From assembly GCA_021234155.1 (NCBI GenBank), contig JAJEKV010000018.1, forward strand, positions 14,330,925 through 14,394,924: a stretch of DNA of 64,000 nucleotides, given 5' to 3'. This document shows positions 20,280 through 29,845 of this stretch, in pieces (the stretch's first letter is position 1; each line of letters opens with the position of its first letter). This DNA is from Isoetes taiwanensis. Its lineage: Eukaryota > Streptophyta > Lycopodiopsida > Isoetales > Isoetaceae. A model generated the notes under the pieces. The model made no database searches and was not told the origin of the DNA. It saw nothing but the letters and a program-made list of their open reading frames with translations. Position numbers and translations under genes: made by a program.

Positions 20280-22901
20280 CAACTGAGAAGAATTAATGCT
20301 TCATTGATGGGATTGATTAAAGATGAGTTGGATAAAATGCTAGATGCAGGTGTTATTATTGAAATTATTAATCCAGAATGGGTGTCTTGCATTGTACCTG
20401 TAGAGCAAAAAAGTGGTGCCTTAAGGATATGTATTGATTATCGAGACCTCAACAAAGCCACCATCAAGGACTGCTATCCCTTGCCTTTTTTAGAAGAAAT
20501 CTTATATGCTGTAGCAGGGAAAGAGGTGTACTCATTTCTAGATGGATTTTCAGGGTTTAATCAAATTGGCATTAAGGAAGAAGACCAACCCAAGACCTCT
20601 TTTATTACCCCTTGGGGAACTTATGCAATGAAAAGAATGCCTTTTGGACTAATGAATGCACCTGCTACTTTCCAGAGGGCTATGGATGTTATTTTTAGGC
20701 CTATGTCTCCTCAAGAATTCAGAGTTTATTTGGATGACCTTTGTTTAGGATCTCACCCTACTAATCATTTAGAATTGCTGGCAAAAATATGTTCTTTTTG
20801 CAGGGAATCTGGATTCAACCTTAACCCAAAGAAATGTATTTTTTTTGCATCCAAAAGGCAACTTTTGGGACACGAGGTATCCAACAATGGCATACAAGTG
20901 GCACAAGAAAAAGTTGAAGCCCTCAAAAAACTGGTGCCCCCCAAAAATTTGAAGCAGGTCAAAAGTTTTATTGGCATGACTAGTTTTCTTGGGATGTATA
21001 TTCCTAATTTTGCTCACATTATAAGTCCTATTTCTAAGCTGACAAGAATAGGCAGGATCTCCAAATCTGAGAGCAAGTATGTTCCTGTCACATGGTCATC
21101 AGATTGCCAAGAGTCTTTTGAGTTGCTTATAAAGTCCATTTGTGAAGCAACTCTTCTAAAAAAACCTGATTTGGACAAGCCATTTGAGGTCTACATTACT
21201 ATTACTAAAAAGGCCATAGGCCTAGCTATTCTGCAGGACAAGCACACCATAGCTTTTGCCAGCAAACAGTGGAGTTCAACTGAAGAAAAATACACCAGAA
21301 TGGAGAAGAGTGCTGCTGCTCTCATGTTCCTCATTGACAGACAAGGTCATTTATTATTGAAGAGTTCCGTTCAAGTTTATATGAAACAAAATCCAATAGG
21401 TTTGTTATTTGGTAAGGCTACCTCTAAACCAAAAATTCAAAGGTGGGCTTGCAAGCTACAAACCTTTCATATTTCCATAAAAGAGTTACATCATGTGAAG
21501 AGTCCCAGTCTTTATTTACCTTACATTTTCTTTGATCATGAGGATGTAGTAGAAGTTGTTGACTTTGTGGATGCCTTAACTTATTTACAGGCATGTGATG
21601 AAGAGCAGAACCAACAGGATTGGCAGCTACCTATAAAGAATTTTCTACAATTCAAGGAAATGCCCTCAGGACTGACCTCGAGCCAGCAAAGGAGATTTAA
21701 AGAAAAGTGCAGGCAATTCAAAATGATTAATGATGTTTTATGTAAAGTTAACAGGGATGGATTATTACTGAGGTGTGTCAATGAAGAGGAATCTGCTTTG
21801 ATCATTAGAGAAATGCATGAAGGAGTATGTGGAGGCCATTTTGCTGGAGATACTACTGCCAAGAAAATTCTCAGGTCAGGTTATTATTGGCCTACAATAT
21901 TTAAAGATTGTTATACTGCTATAAAATCTTGCCACAAGTGCCAAATATTTGGTAAAAGGATCCTTCTCCCAGCTGCACTAAACCCCATCATTTCTCCAGG
22001 ACCTTTCCAAATGTGGGGATTAGATTATATTGGTCCTATTAACCCCCCTTCTGCAGGACAACACCAGCATATTATTGTAGCTACAGATTACTTTACCAAG
22101 TGGGCAGAGGCAATTCCTTTAAGACAAGCTAATGCCATCACAACAGCAAAGTTCTTACATGAGTATATTTGTGCACGGTTTGGTATCCCCCTACAATTAC
22201 ATTCTGATAGAGGTACTCCTTTTGTGAATGAAGTCATTTCTAATTTATTGACCATTCTTAAAGTCAAGCATACCAAGAGTTCCTCTTACTACCCCCAAGG
22301 TAATGGTCAAGCAGAAGCTACTAATAAAGTTTTGAAAAGCATTTTGCAGAAAACAGTGGATGATAATCAAAAGGACTGGCATGTCAAACTGGTGAATGCT
22401 CTATGGGCTTATAGAGTCACCATTAAAACAGCAACCACCCATACACCCTTTAACTTAGTATATGGCATTGAAGCTGTGCTTCCAGTAGAACTTGAGCTGC
22501 CATCTCTGAGGTTGGCCCATAAGTTGTGTTTGCCTTTTGAGTATGCTTTGCAGGAAAGATTGGATACCCTTCTGCATTTAGAAGAATATAGAATGGAAGC
22601 TGAGAATGCTAATTTGCTAAAAAAAGCCAAGGATTTGGCTGCTTTCAAAGCTGCTCATAAAATACAAGGGACTTTCAAGACTGGAGAGTTAGTCCTAAAA
22701 TGGAATAAATCAAGGGAAGACTTGGCTGGTAAGTTTGAAAACCTTTGGGAGGGCCCCTATGAGGTGTTGGAACCTGCAGGTACCAATTCCTATTGGTTAA
22801 AGGAACTAACTTCAGGGATGCCACTTCCAAATCCTATCAACACTATTCACCTGAAAAGGTACTGGGATCAGCATATATGTTTGTCTCTTTTTATGTTCTA
22901 G
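20280..22901 (+). CDS. Element 3 RT, degenerate RNase H and integrase, open frame
   Basis: The frame is open from the RT start (QLRRINASLMGLIKDEL) to TAG at 22,901. RT shows RICIDYRDLNKATIKDCYPLPF, FLDGFSGFNQI, FGLMNAPATFQRAMD and the catalytic VYLDDL. The RNase H that follows has FEVYITITKKAIGLAILQ and VYMKQNPIGLLFG, with Thr and Lys where catalytic Asp residues are expected, so it is probably a structural connection. Integrase has HEGVCGGHF and CHKCQ (HHCC finger), LDYIGP, SDRGTPF and NGQAEATNK. Its C-terminal module ends NTIHLKRYW. It is expressed, if at all, as part of the gag-pol polyprotein. Confidence 0.92.
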   Translation, partial: QLRRINASLMGLIKDELDKMLDAGVIIEIINPEWVSCIVPVEQKSGALRICIDYRDLNKATIKDCYPLPFLEEILYAVAGKEVYSFLDGFSGFNQIGIKEEDQPKTSFITPWGTYAMKRMPFGLMNAPATFQRAMDVIFRPMSPQEFRVYLDDLCLGSHPTNHLELLAKICSFCRESGFNLNPKKCIFFASKRQLLGHEVSNNGIQVAQEKVEALKKLVPPKNLKQVKSFIGMTSFLGMYIPNFAHIISPISKLTRIGRISKSESKYVPVTWSSDCQESFELLIKSICEATLLKKPDLDKPFEVYITITKKAIGLAILQDKHTIAFASKQWSSTEEKYTRMEKSAAALMFLIDRQGHLLLKSSVQVYMKQNPIGLLFGKATSKPKIQRWACKLQTFHISIKELHHVKSPSLYLPYIFFDHEDVVEVVDFVDALTYLQACDEEQNQQDWQLPIKNFLQFKEMPSGLTSSQQRRFKEKCRQFKMINDVLCKVNRDGLLLRCVNEEESALIIREMHEGVCGGHFAGDTTAKKILRSGYYWPTIFKDCYTAIKSCHKCQIFGKRILLPAALNPIISPGPFQMWGLDYIGPINPPSAGQHQHIIVATDYFTKWAEAIPLRQANAITTAKFLHEYICARFGIPLQLHSDRGTPFVNEVISNLLTILKVKHTKSSSYYPQGNGQAEATNKVLKSILQKTVDDNQKDWHVKLVNALWAYRVTIKTATTHTPFNLVYGIEAVLPVELELPSLRLAHKLCLPFEYALQERLDTLLHLEEYRMEAENANLLKKAKDLAAFKAAHKIQGTFKTGELVLKWNKSREDLAGKFENLWEGPYEVLEPAGTNSYWLKELTSGMPLPNPINTIHLKRYWDQHICLSLFMF

Positions 22902-23769
22902 AACTTAGACAAGTTAGAATTAAAGTTAAAAATTAGAATAGGTTGGATTAGATTTCACTTTGTCTTAAATTTAGAACTAATGTCTTCATTGAGTTTATAT
23001 TTGCAGATTAGCCAGTATGAAGGATGAGCTATCAAACAGCTTCAGAACAGGGATTTTTATTAATTGCCAAGTGTCATTTGCAGGAGCACCCTTTTTCCAT
23101 CTTCATTCATCTGTCTCATTATGGTCCTGCCCTCCATTCAGCCATGTACTCTCATTTTATCTCCCTAAATGTGCACTCTGCAAATTCAGCTTCACCATCA
23201 TAGCAGAGTTGCAAGGATCAAGATTAACTTGTTTGTATGTTTCCATGACAGGTGCATCCTTTCTCCATCTTTATTCATCTGCCATAAGTGGTCCTGCTAT
23301 CCATTTAAACTCCTTATTCTTGTTCTCATTCCCAAAAGAAAGCACTCTGCAATTCAGCTTCACCATCATAGCAGAGTTGCATTTTTAAGGATCAGGGAGG
23401 CACACATTTTCTTGTTTTGGCGACATCTCAACTTTTGCACATCCACTCCACCCTTTTACACTCTATTTCCATCACCACCTGACCATATTCACACTCATTC
23501 TTACCTTTTTTTCACACATTTTTCTTGTTTTGGCGAAATTCCAATATTTGCACACTCATCTCATCTCATACACTACATTTCCATCACTACCTTGTCATAT
23601 TCACACTCATTCTCACCTTTTTTTTTTACTACCAATGCACTCACTTTTATCCCACCAACACTTACACTTTACACCCTCTTTTTACCATAATCCTCATTCA
23701 TACACTTTGGAGCAGATATGAAGACCCTTTATGGCTGAGGGGACCAGCCATTTTCTTGTTTTGGCGAGA
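22902..23769 (+). other. Element 3 3' UTR: hairpin modules, CA/CT tract, polypurine-tract hairpin
   Basis: This region has no gene. Two hairpins ACTCTGC/GCAGAGT (23,175-23,181 with 23,203-23,209, and 23,344-23,350 with 23,371-23,377) lie in tandem modules. The motif TTCTTGTTTTGGCGA occurs at about 23,409, 23,521 and 23,754, each followed by similar G-poor sequence. The last one abuts the LTR. The GGCTG/CAGCC hairpin lies at 23,733-23,749. Confidence 0.8.
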
Positions 23770-25727
23770 TGTTGCCCCCAAAGGGCAACATACTAACTGT
23801 TAGCTCATGTGTTGAAGTAGGTCAAGTTATTGTGGAAGAATTAAATCAAAAGGAGCTTGGTAGTCAACATTGATATGAAGGTCAAACAATATCAATCTTC
23901 AAAGGTCAACTCCCATGAAAAATGCTATATCAGAAGTCAAAGGTTTTCAAAAGATGCTCTATACTATTCTGGGTTGTGAAGATTGGAAAATGCTTTTTGA
24001 AGTTTGGAAGACAAAGTTTGGAAGACCCCATGGTATTAGATTCCACCCCCTAGTCATTTTTATCCATTTTCTTACCCCCATTTTCCTAGTCATATTCCCC
24101 TTATGCTTATATTCTCCCTTGCTCACCTTTTTGCCAAATCACACCTTGTTTGCCTAATTCCTTTTCAAGTCTCTGGGGGTCCGTCATATGTCCTCATGGA
24201 CGGTGCCAATGCGGCATGACGTAAAAATACTATCTATCTATCTATCTAATGCCTTTTGCCTTTCCAATTCATATCCCTTTTCCCATTCTTATCACACCTT
24301 TATAAATACCCCTAGTCCATTTCTTGTTTGGAATTTTATGATCATTTTGCTTTGCCCACCATTGTGCCTTAAATATTCATGTTACCCATGGAATATCCCA
24401 ATGCATGGTATCTAGACCTAGCATATTCCCCAAAAAAATTAGGGTTGCCATCTCCTCAAATGATCAAATTACCTAACTATTTTATAAGGCACCCTTTGAA
24501 ACCATGGCCTAGCTTTTCTAAATGGCTGAATACAGCATATTCTTGGTTTATACTTCCAAAAATACGGCCACCGTATCGCGCAAACTCTGGAAAAATACAG
24601 TGAAGAACCCTAAACTTAGAAACTTGCTCGAATCACGCCGGAATTGGGATCTTAAGCTACAAAAATTACCTATTCTTGGATTCCCGCTCATCAGCATCCC
24701 ATTAAGCCTATAATCAAGCCAAGATGTTGGAATCATTAAATCTAAATCTATATACCGGGGAAAACAATGACAGAGTTTTTTGAAGGCCCAGAAGCATCAA
24801 ACCTCGACATTGATACATGCTGAGCATGATCTGAAGACGTTCATGAAGTATCTGAGTGTTCCACAGTTCGATTTGAGAAAATTGGACTGATATTTTTGAT
24901 TTGATATTATTTGTTGACCTTCTAAGCCATCTTGATGATTGATCTATGATCCTAAGACTCTTATTTACCTTGTACTACCATCAGATCAATGGAAATTGCC
25001 TGCCAAGTATTTAAAAAGTTGACTGTCATGATCCTTTAGTATTTTTGCATCACAAACATTTTTACAGTAGAGTATTCCTTCATTTTTCTCTGCATATGAC
25101 CATTTGCACTTCCTTCTCCATCATATTTGCACCTGTGTGCACAAAAATTCCGCAAAAAATCCATCCCAAACTCAAGTTACCATTTTTGCATTCTCGTCTA
25201 CGATACAAGTTTAGGGGATATTCACAAAACAGTGCCAAAAAAATAGTTTTAGTGATCTAAATTATGATTTGAATGCATGCCCCTCACCTTTGGGATCTAC
25301 ATTGCACCTCAGCTTTGGAATTCCTTCAAAATTCAACCTACAACTCAAGTTACAAAAGTCTGAGCTCTGTTTGTAGTTTTGACTGATATTGACCAAAATT
25401 TGACCCAACTTAGAGATCGAATATCTTGCAAATTAAAACTCAGACTTGGTCAAGGTTTTCACCCTCGCTTGCCTACCACTTTTCTGAACAAGTCACAGTC
25501 ATTTGACCTTGGAAATCAAACCGCCTGTGAGATCTGCATTGATTTGAGTAAGAGGTCCATATTCTAGAATTGGGAAAGGTATGAGAACTTTGTAACTGAG
25601 CTTTTTCTTTGAGAAATTCTTGTGTAGATTGATCACCTCAAGTGATCTGGAGGTTCTAACCCCAACTTGAGTGGAAACTCAAGTTGGCTCTTTGTGTTTG
25701 ACTCTCTAGCCAGGTTGGGGGTCAACA
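23770..25727 (+). repeat. Element 3 3' LTR
   Basis: It runs from TGTTGCCC to GGGGGTCAACA and is followed by target duplication GGGAT. It contains an 80-bp insertion at about 24,167-24,246 that the 5' LTR lacks. The TATA box is at 24,301. Near 25,190-25,215 two CTG sites look miscalled relative to the 5' LTR. Confidence 0.93.
24167..24246 (+). mobile_element. Short insertion with (CTAT)n tail, possible LINE 3' end or SINE
   Basis: About 80 bp with GC-richer composition interrupt the 3' LTR of element 3 and are absent from its 5' LTR (junction near 16,035). It ends ACGTAAAAATA followed by five CTAT units, the kind of short microsatellite tail seen on some non-LTR retroposons. The target duplication is too short to define. 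The copy at 37,227-37,318 carries it too. Confidence 0.55.
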
Positions 25728-25834
25728 GGGATCCCCCCTAAATATCATGCCATATCACATTATGAAGAAGTGTGGTTTCGAGGTGGACAAGAAAGCTTCT
25801 ATATTATTAAGGTCTTTTTATAATGCTAAGATTA
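25728..25834 (+). pseudogene. Element 2 protease fragment between elements 3 and 4
   Basis: After the GGGAT duplication the frame resumes as SPLNIMPYHIMKKCGFEVDKKASILLRSFYNAKI, the piece of element 2 protease that directly follows LLDGG at 15,634. It is cut again at 25,835 by the LTR of element 4, leaving GATTA (25,830-25,834) as that element's left target duplication. Confidence 0.93.
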
Positions 25835-26526
25835 TGTTGACCGGGTTTTTGGCACCCGGTCAACATGAAAAAAGAGAGCCATTGGAAGGGGGGGGGGTCG
25901 ATTATAAAGCCCAAATGTTGTAAAGGTCTAAGGCACCAAAAAATAAAAAAGGGCCTAGATCTAGTTGTTTAAATTTAAGGGCTTCTAAGATTTTTTAAAT
26001 GGTTGAAGAGGGGTACATTATCTAAGGCTAAGATGAAGAGGCAAGATCAAAGGTGGAGATTAAAAAAGACAAAAATTAAAGGTTGAGATAAAGAGGCAAG
26101 ATCAAGGGTGGAGATGAAGGGGTCAAAATTAAAGGTTAAGATGAAGAGGCAAGATCAAAGGTGGAGATTAAGAGGCAAAAAAATCAAAGGTCAAGATAAG
26201 AAGTAATGTTTATAAAAAGATTCTTGAGGAGCACGAGCTCCTCCTCTTGCCTTGCTCCAAGTTCTTGGGATGGTGGCAGCTCCTCCTTGAATTGATCAAT
26301 GGCCCCTCCATGGTTCAGAGACATGGAGGGACCCTTTTGTATTTGAAGTTTTGTGCTTATATGAATTTTCTTTTGGGCCCAAAGTTATTCCATTCCAAGT
26401 TTTTCTTCAAATCTCTCATTCTACACTGATTTCATATTGCAAGCCTTTGATTTCATATTACAAAGATCGGTGATCCCGATGTTCCTTTGAGGCCACATTG
26501 GGGGGTTGTGGGAAAATCCGCCAATG
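25835..26526 (+). repeat. Element 4 5' LTR
   Basis: It starts with a 12-bp perfect stem, TGTTGACCGGGT with ACCCGGTCAACA (25,835-25,865). The end reads CCGCCAATG where the 3' LTR has CCGCCAACA. Purine-rich tandem repeats built on AGATGAAGAGGCAAGATCAA run from about 26,025 to 26,200. TATAAAA at 26,211-26,217 is a candidate promoter. A hairpin GAGGAGC/GCTCCTC lies 15 bases further (26,226-26,243). Confidence 0.88.
26211..26243 (+). promoter_or_regulatory. Element 4 TATA box and adjacent hairpin
   Basis: TATAAAA is followed by GAGGAGC-ACGA-GCTCCTC, a 7-bp stem with a 4-base loop. The hairpin would lie at or just before the expected transcript start. The same pair is in the 3' LTR at 28,651 and in the solo LTR at about 39,266. 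Confidence 0.5.
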
Positions 26527-28269
26527 TAATGGAGGTCCCACCGAGATCCAAACTTCCCCGGGGATCATATTTTGATGTCAGCCAGATTTTTCCATCATCC
26601 ATTTTTTTTCTATGTTTTGAAAGTGCAGATCAAGAAGTGGATATTAAGGATATCGCTAGATTATTTCTCGGGAGAGCCAAAGAAGCCACCCTCCAATATC
26701 TACCCAATGCTCCCATTCTTTATTTTCCTTGCCTTTTTTTCCACTTGCTACCTGATTCCATCCTACCAAGGAAAGAATTTATTTGCATCTCTCATATGCC
26801 TTGATCTTTGCTTATATCTACCCTTACTATGGTCTGCCCGGTTGCCTTCTGAAAACTCCGTGAAATCTCTGTTCTTTCCATCTGCAAAAAAAAAAAGGGA
26901 GAAGGTTTTGGGATCTAATCCAACACATTCTGTTGAGATTGAGCTTCAAGGTGCAGGCCACTACTCCATACCTGCAGAGCAAAGAAAAAAGAAAGGGAAT
27001 AGAAGAGGATGCTGTGCAGCCGCCATACCTGCCCTTTATTCTGTCAATAGAAAAATTAAAAGAATGAAAGAATGCCTTTTCCGTGCTCCATTCTGCCATA
27101 TCCATCACTTTCTTTGCCGTTATGCCTCTACCATCTGCAAAAACTGAAGCCCTTTTCATTCAGAGGAAGATTTATAGAAGGACATTCATAGATTAAGCTG
27201 GACCTGAAGAAAAGGTTTGTGCACGCTGTAAGCTTTGTTCTCTGTTTGCCATGGCCGTGTTCTGAAGAAGAAGAAAAAAAATAATAATCAGGGAAAGCTT
27301 GTTGCTCCTGGACCTGTAGAAGAAAGAAAAAGAGTTAAAAAGTAGGAAGCAGGTCGCTGGTCCACCACTTTGCCGGCCACTTACCCGCCTTCTCACCGAA
27401 AGCACTTCCGATCTGGCTTATACGCCCATCACGATTTTTTATCCTTTGCAAGTTTTTTTTTATTTTTCTCCTTCTAACCTTTGCTTTTAACCTTTGCTTT
27501 TCTTGTTTTCTATTCTTTCCTTTCATCTCATGTTCTAACCTTTGCTTTTCATATTTTTATTTCGCCTTTCATCACACATTTCTAACCTTTGCTTTCCATG
27601 TTTTTTTCTCTTTCATTCATTTTCTAAACATTTGCTTCCAAATTCCAATATTTTCTCACTCTTTTCTAGTTCTTAACCATTGCTTTCATTTTGCAACAAT
27701 GTTTCTTTACCATTTTTTCCTTGTCTAAAACTATGGTCCATCCTTATTGCCTCAAACATCATTATATTTGCCCTCATTGTTACACCATTGCCACAATTTT
27801 TTGTTTGGGCGCCCCTCCTTTCTTATACCATTTTTCCAAAAATATAGCCATCTTGCCCCAAGCATTACATGTGTCTTTCCCTAAAGCCCGAAATTACCAT
27901 TGATTTTCTATTATCATGGCACTCATTATTATTATCATCATTCTATCAAGTTCAAGTCTCGGTTATTATCACCAAATTATTATCATTATTATATGGTGTT
28001 GGAGTACACCCCTAAAACCTCCAAATATTATTATTATCCTATGGTGTTGAGTACAACCCTAAAACCTCCAAATATTATTATTATCCTATGGTGTTGAGTA
28101 CACCCTAAAACCTCCAAATTATTATCATCATTTCGAAGTTCAAGTCTCGGATATCAAAACTTTGGTTGTGTGTTCCTTATTGAGTCTAAGGCACCAACTA
28201 TTGTACTAAATATATGGAAAACTTTGAAGTAAGAGGGCCGAGGGGACCGCCCATTTTTGTTTATGTAGA
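26527..28269 (+). other. Element 4 internal region, non-coding or captured sequence
   Basis: No retroviral domain is seen. Open frames at 26,487-26,804 and 26,572-27,147 overlap in different frames. One contains the stretch DIKDIARLFLGRAKEATLQY, which I do not recognise and which could be a fragment captured from a host gene. From 27,450 to 27,700 the strand is T- and C-rich. A unit of about 48 bp (TGGTGTTGAGTACACCC, then CTAAAACCTCCAAATATTAT) is repeated three times at about 27,993-28,120. Confidence 0.6.
27993..28120 (+). repeat. Three tandem 48-bp units in element 4
   Basis: Units begin at about 27,993, 28,041 and 28,088. Each carries CCTAAAACCTCCAAAT followed by an ATT/TTA run. The array is flanked by GTTCAAGTCTCGG on both sides (about 27,949 and 28,138). 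Confidence 0.75.
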
Positions 28270-28971
28270 TGTTGACCGGTTTTTGGAACCCGGTCAACAT
28301 GAAAAAGAAAAGAAAGAGAACCATTGGAAGGGGGTCGATTATAAAGCCCAAATGTTGTAAAGGTCTAAGGGACCAAAAAATAAAAAGGGCCTAGATCTAG
28401 TTGTTTTTAAATTTAAGGGCTTCTAAGATTTTTTTAAATGGTTGAAGAGGGGTACATTATCTAAGGCTAAGATGAAGAGGCAAGATCAAAGGTGGAGATT
28501 AAAAAAAGACAAAAATTAAAGGTTGAGATAAAGAGGCAAGATCAAGGGTGGAGATGAAGGGGTCGAAATTAAAGGTTAAGATGAAGAGGCAAGATCAAAG
28601 GTGGAGATTAAGAGGCAAAAAAATCAAAGGTCAAGATAAGAAGTAATGTTTATAAAAGATTCTTGAGGAGCACGAGCTCCTCCTCTTGCCTTGCTCCAAG
28701 TTCTTGGGATGGTGGCAGCTCCTCCTTGAATTGGATCAATGGCCCCTCCATGGTTCAGAGACATGGAGGGACCCTTTTGTATTTGAAGTTTTGTGCTTAT
28801 ATGAATTTTCTTTTGGGCCCAAAGTTATTCCATTCCAAGTTTTTCTTCAAATCTCTCATTCTACACTGATTTCATATTGCAAGCCTTTGATTTCATATTA
28901 CAGCATCGAAGTGATCCTGATGTCTGCCTTTGAGGCCACCTGTTGGGGGTTGTGGGAAAAATCCGCCAACA
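28270..28971 (+). repeat. Element 4 3' LTR
   Basis: It starts TGTTGACCGG and ends CCGCCAACA, followed by target duplication GATTA. The last 31 bases can pair as TGTTGG/CCAACA. It differs from the 5' LTR by scattered substitutions and homopolymer lengths. Confidence 0.9.
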
Positions 28972-29690
28972 GATTACTCCTATTGGTGTGGTGACTAAAG
29001 TGCCTGTTAATACAGAAGGCATAACTGTAGCTGCTAACTTTATTGTAGTGGCTTTTGAAGATATAGGGGATGAATCTGACATCTATGATCTACTTTTAGG
29101 AAGGAGATGGTTAGCCACTTTGGAATACTAGGGGCCACGGTCTCAAGGAGATGTACCATCTATAATGGCGGGGACCGCCTTCTACGGAGTTTACAACCAA
29201 GATGGCTCCTATGGTTCCAAAGAAGAGGTAAATTTTATTAAAGAAATGTTGATTGAAGAACCTTTGGGATCTTACTGTAATAAAAATACAAGATCAAGAA
29301 AATATGAAATGGTTCCTCTTATTATGGAATGTGCACTCCCTGTGAGGACAAGGACCATCAGATTCTTATGGTTCGATGGAGGTATTTCGAGAGAAAATTA
29401 AATATTGCATCATCTCTGCTATTTTAAAAGATTCTTCTCACAAACTATTAGCTAAAGTAGGAAGAATCTTCCCCCAAGTCACATCTAATGTAGCAGAATA
29501 TAAAGCTCTGATTGCAGGTCTTCAGGAGGCCAAAGCTATGGATATTGCTAACATCCACATTTATGGTGACTCACAATTAATTTGTAGGCAAGTTTCAGGA
29601 AACTACCAAACAAAAAATGCAGATATGGAGCTCTTGAAAAATCAAGTAATGGGAGTACTCTCGAGTTTTGCTTCATGGGAGATCACTCAC
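28972..29690 (+). pseudogene. Element 2 protease end and upstream RNase H, duplicate with many errors
   Basis: Element 2 resumes after element 4 with protease residues ITPIGVVTKVPVNTEGI, then GRRW and the RNase H start. It is a near copy of 39,587-40,301. From about 29,110 it is garbled at several CAG/CTG positions, for example a scrambled stretch at 29,115-29,185 where the other copy reads normally. The RNase H piece with NVAEYKALIAGLQEAKAMD and GDSQLICRQVSGNYQ is readable up to 29,690, where the minus-strand LTR of element 5 begins. Confidence 0.85.
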
Positions 29691-29845
29691 TGTTGACCCC
29701 CAACCTGGCTAGAGAGTCAAACACAAGAAGCCAACTTGAATTTATGCTCAAGTTGGGGTTAGAACCTCCAGATCACTTTAGGTGATCAGTCTACACAAGA
29801 ATTTTTCAAAGAAAAAGCTCAAATATCAAGTATTCATACCTTTCC
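29691..29845 (-). repeat. Element 5 3' LTR end, duplicate copy
   Basis: It is equivalent to 40,302-40,456. It begins (plus strand) TGTTGACCCCCAACC and is cut at TTTCC (29,841-29,845) by the LTR of element 6. Confidence 0.85.

Larger units (their letters stand above)
17522..22901 (+). pseudogene. Element 3 gag-pol, near-intact: Gag-PR-RNH-RT-dRNH-INT
   Basis: This is one frame of about 1,800 codons, broken by a TGA at 19,349-19,351 and an 11-base deletion near 20,279. Domains with landmark codons are three CCHC knuckles (18,434-18,577) and the protease Asp in LLDGGS (19,103). The upstream RNase H has its D-E-D-D at 19,610, 19,730, 19,802 and 19,952. RT has YLDD, with Asp codons at 20,733 and 20,736. 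The second RNase H has lost its Asp residues (21,185-21,540). Integrase has D, D and E at 22,023, 22,206 and 22,314, which gives the D-D-35-E spacing. There is no chromodomain and no envelope frame. Both lesions are small, so the element died recently. Confidence 0.95.
15640..25727 (+). mobile_element. Element 3, full-length Ty3/Gypsy LTR retrotransposon
   Basis: This complete 10.1 kb element has two LTRs (15,640-17,480 and 23,770-25,727), a tRNA-Gln-type primer-binding site, one gag-pol region, a 3' UTR with hairpin modules and a polypurine-tract hairpin. It is flanked by 5-bp target duplications GGGAT and sits inside the protease gene of element 2. The LTRs are almost identical apart from a 40-bp deletion in the 5' copy and an 80-bp insertion in the 3' copy, so insertion was recent relative to its host. 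It is the best reference copy in the window. Confidence 0.95.
25835..28971 (+). mobile_element. Element 4, non-autonomous LTR element (LARD/TRIM-like)
   Basis: This element of 3.1 kb has two LTRs of about 700 bp (25,835-26,526 and 28,270-28,971), flanked by GATTA target duplications (25,830-25,834 and 28,972-28,976). The internal 1.7 kb has a primer-binding site TGGAGGTCCCACCGAGAT at 26,530-26,547 and a polypurine-tract hairpin at 28,235-28,252, but no recognisable gag or pol. Shared priming site, hairpins, 5-bp duplication and TGTTG/CAACA ends suggest that family 1 proteins mobilise it (inference). Confidence 0.9.

Noticed and set aside
22600-22901. Chromodomain at the integrase C-terminus
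   Set aside because: The frame ends shortly after the GPY/F-like module (HLKRYW); no chromodomain motif follows.
26572-27147. 191-codon open frame in element 4
   Set aside because: It has no recognisable domain, overlaps other frames, and runs through T- and A-rich sequence. It may include captured host sequence but is not supported as a gene.
27993-28120. CRISPR-like array
   Set aside because: The 48-bp units are contiguous tandem repeats without unique spacers, in a eukaryotic retroelement.
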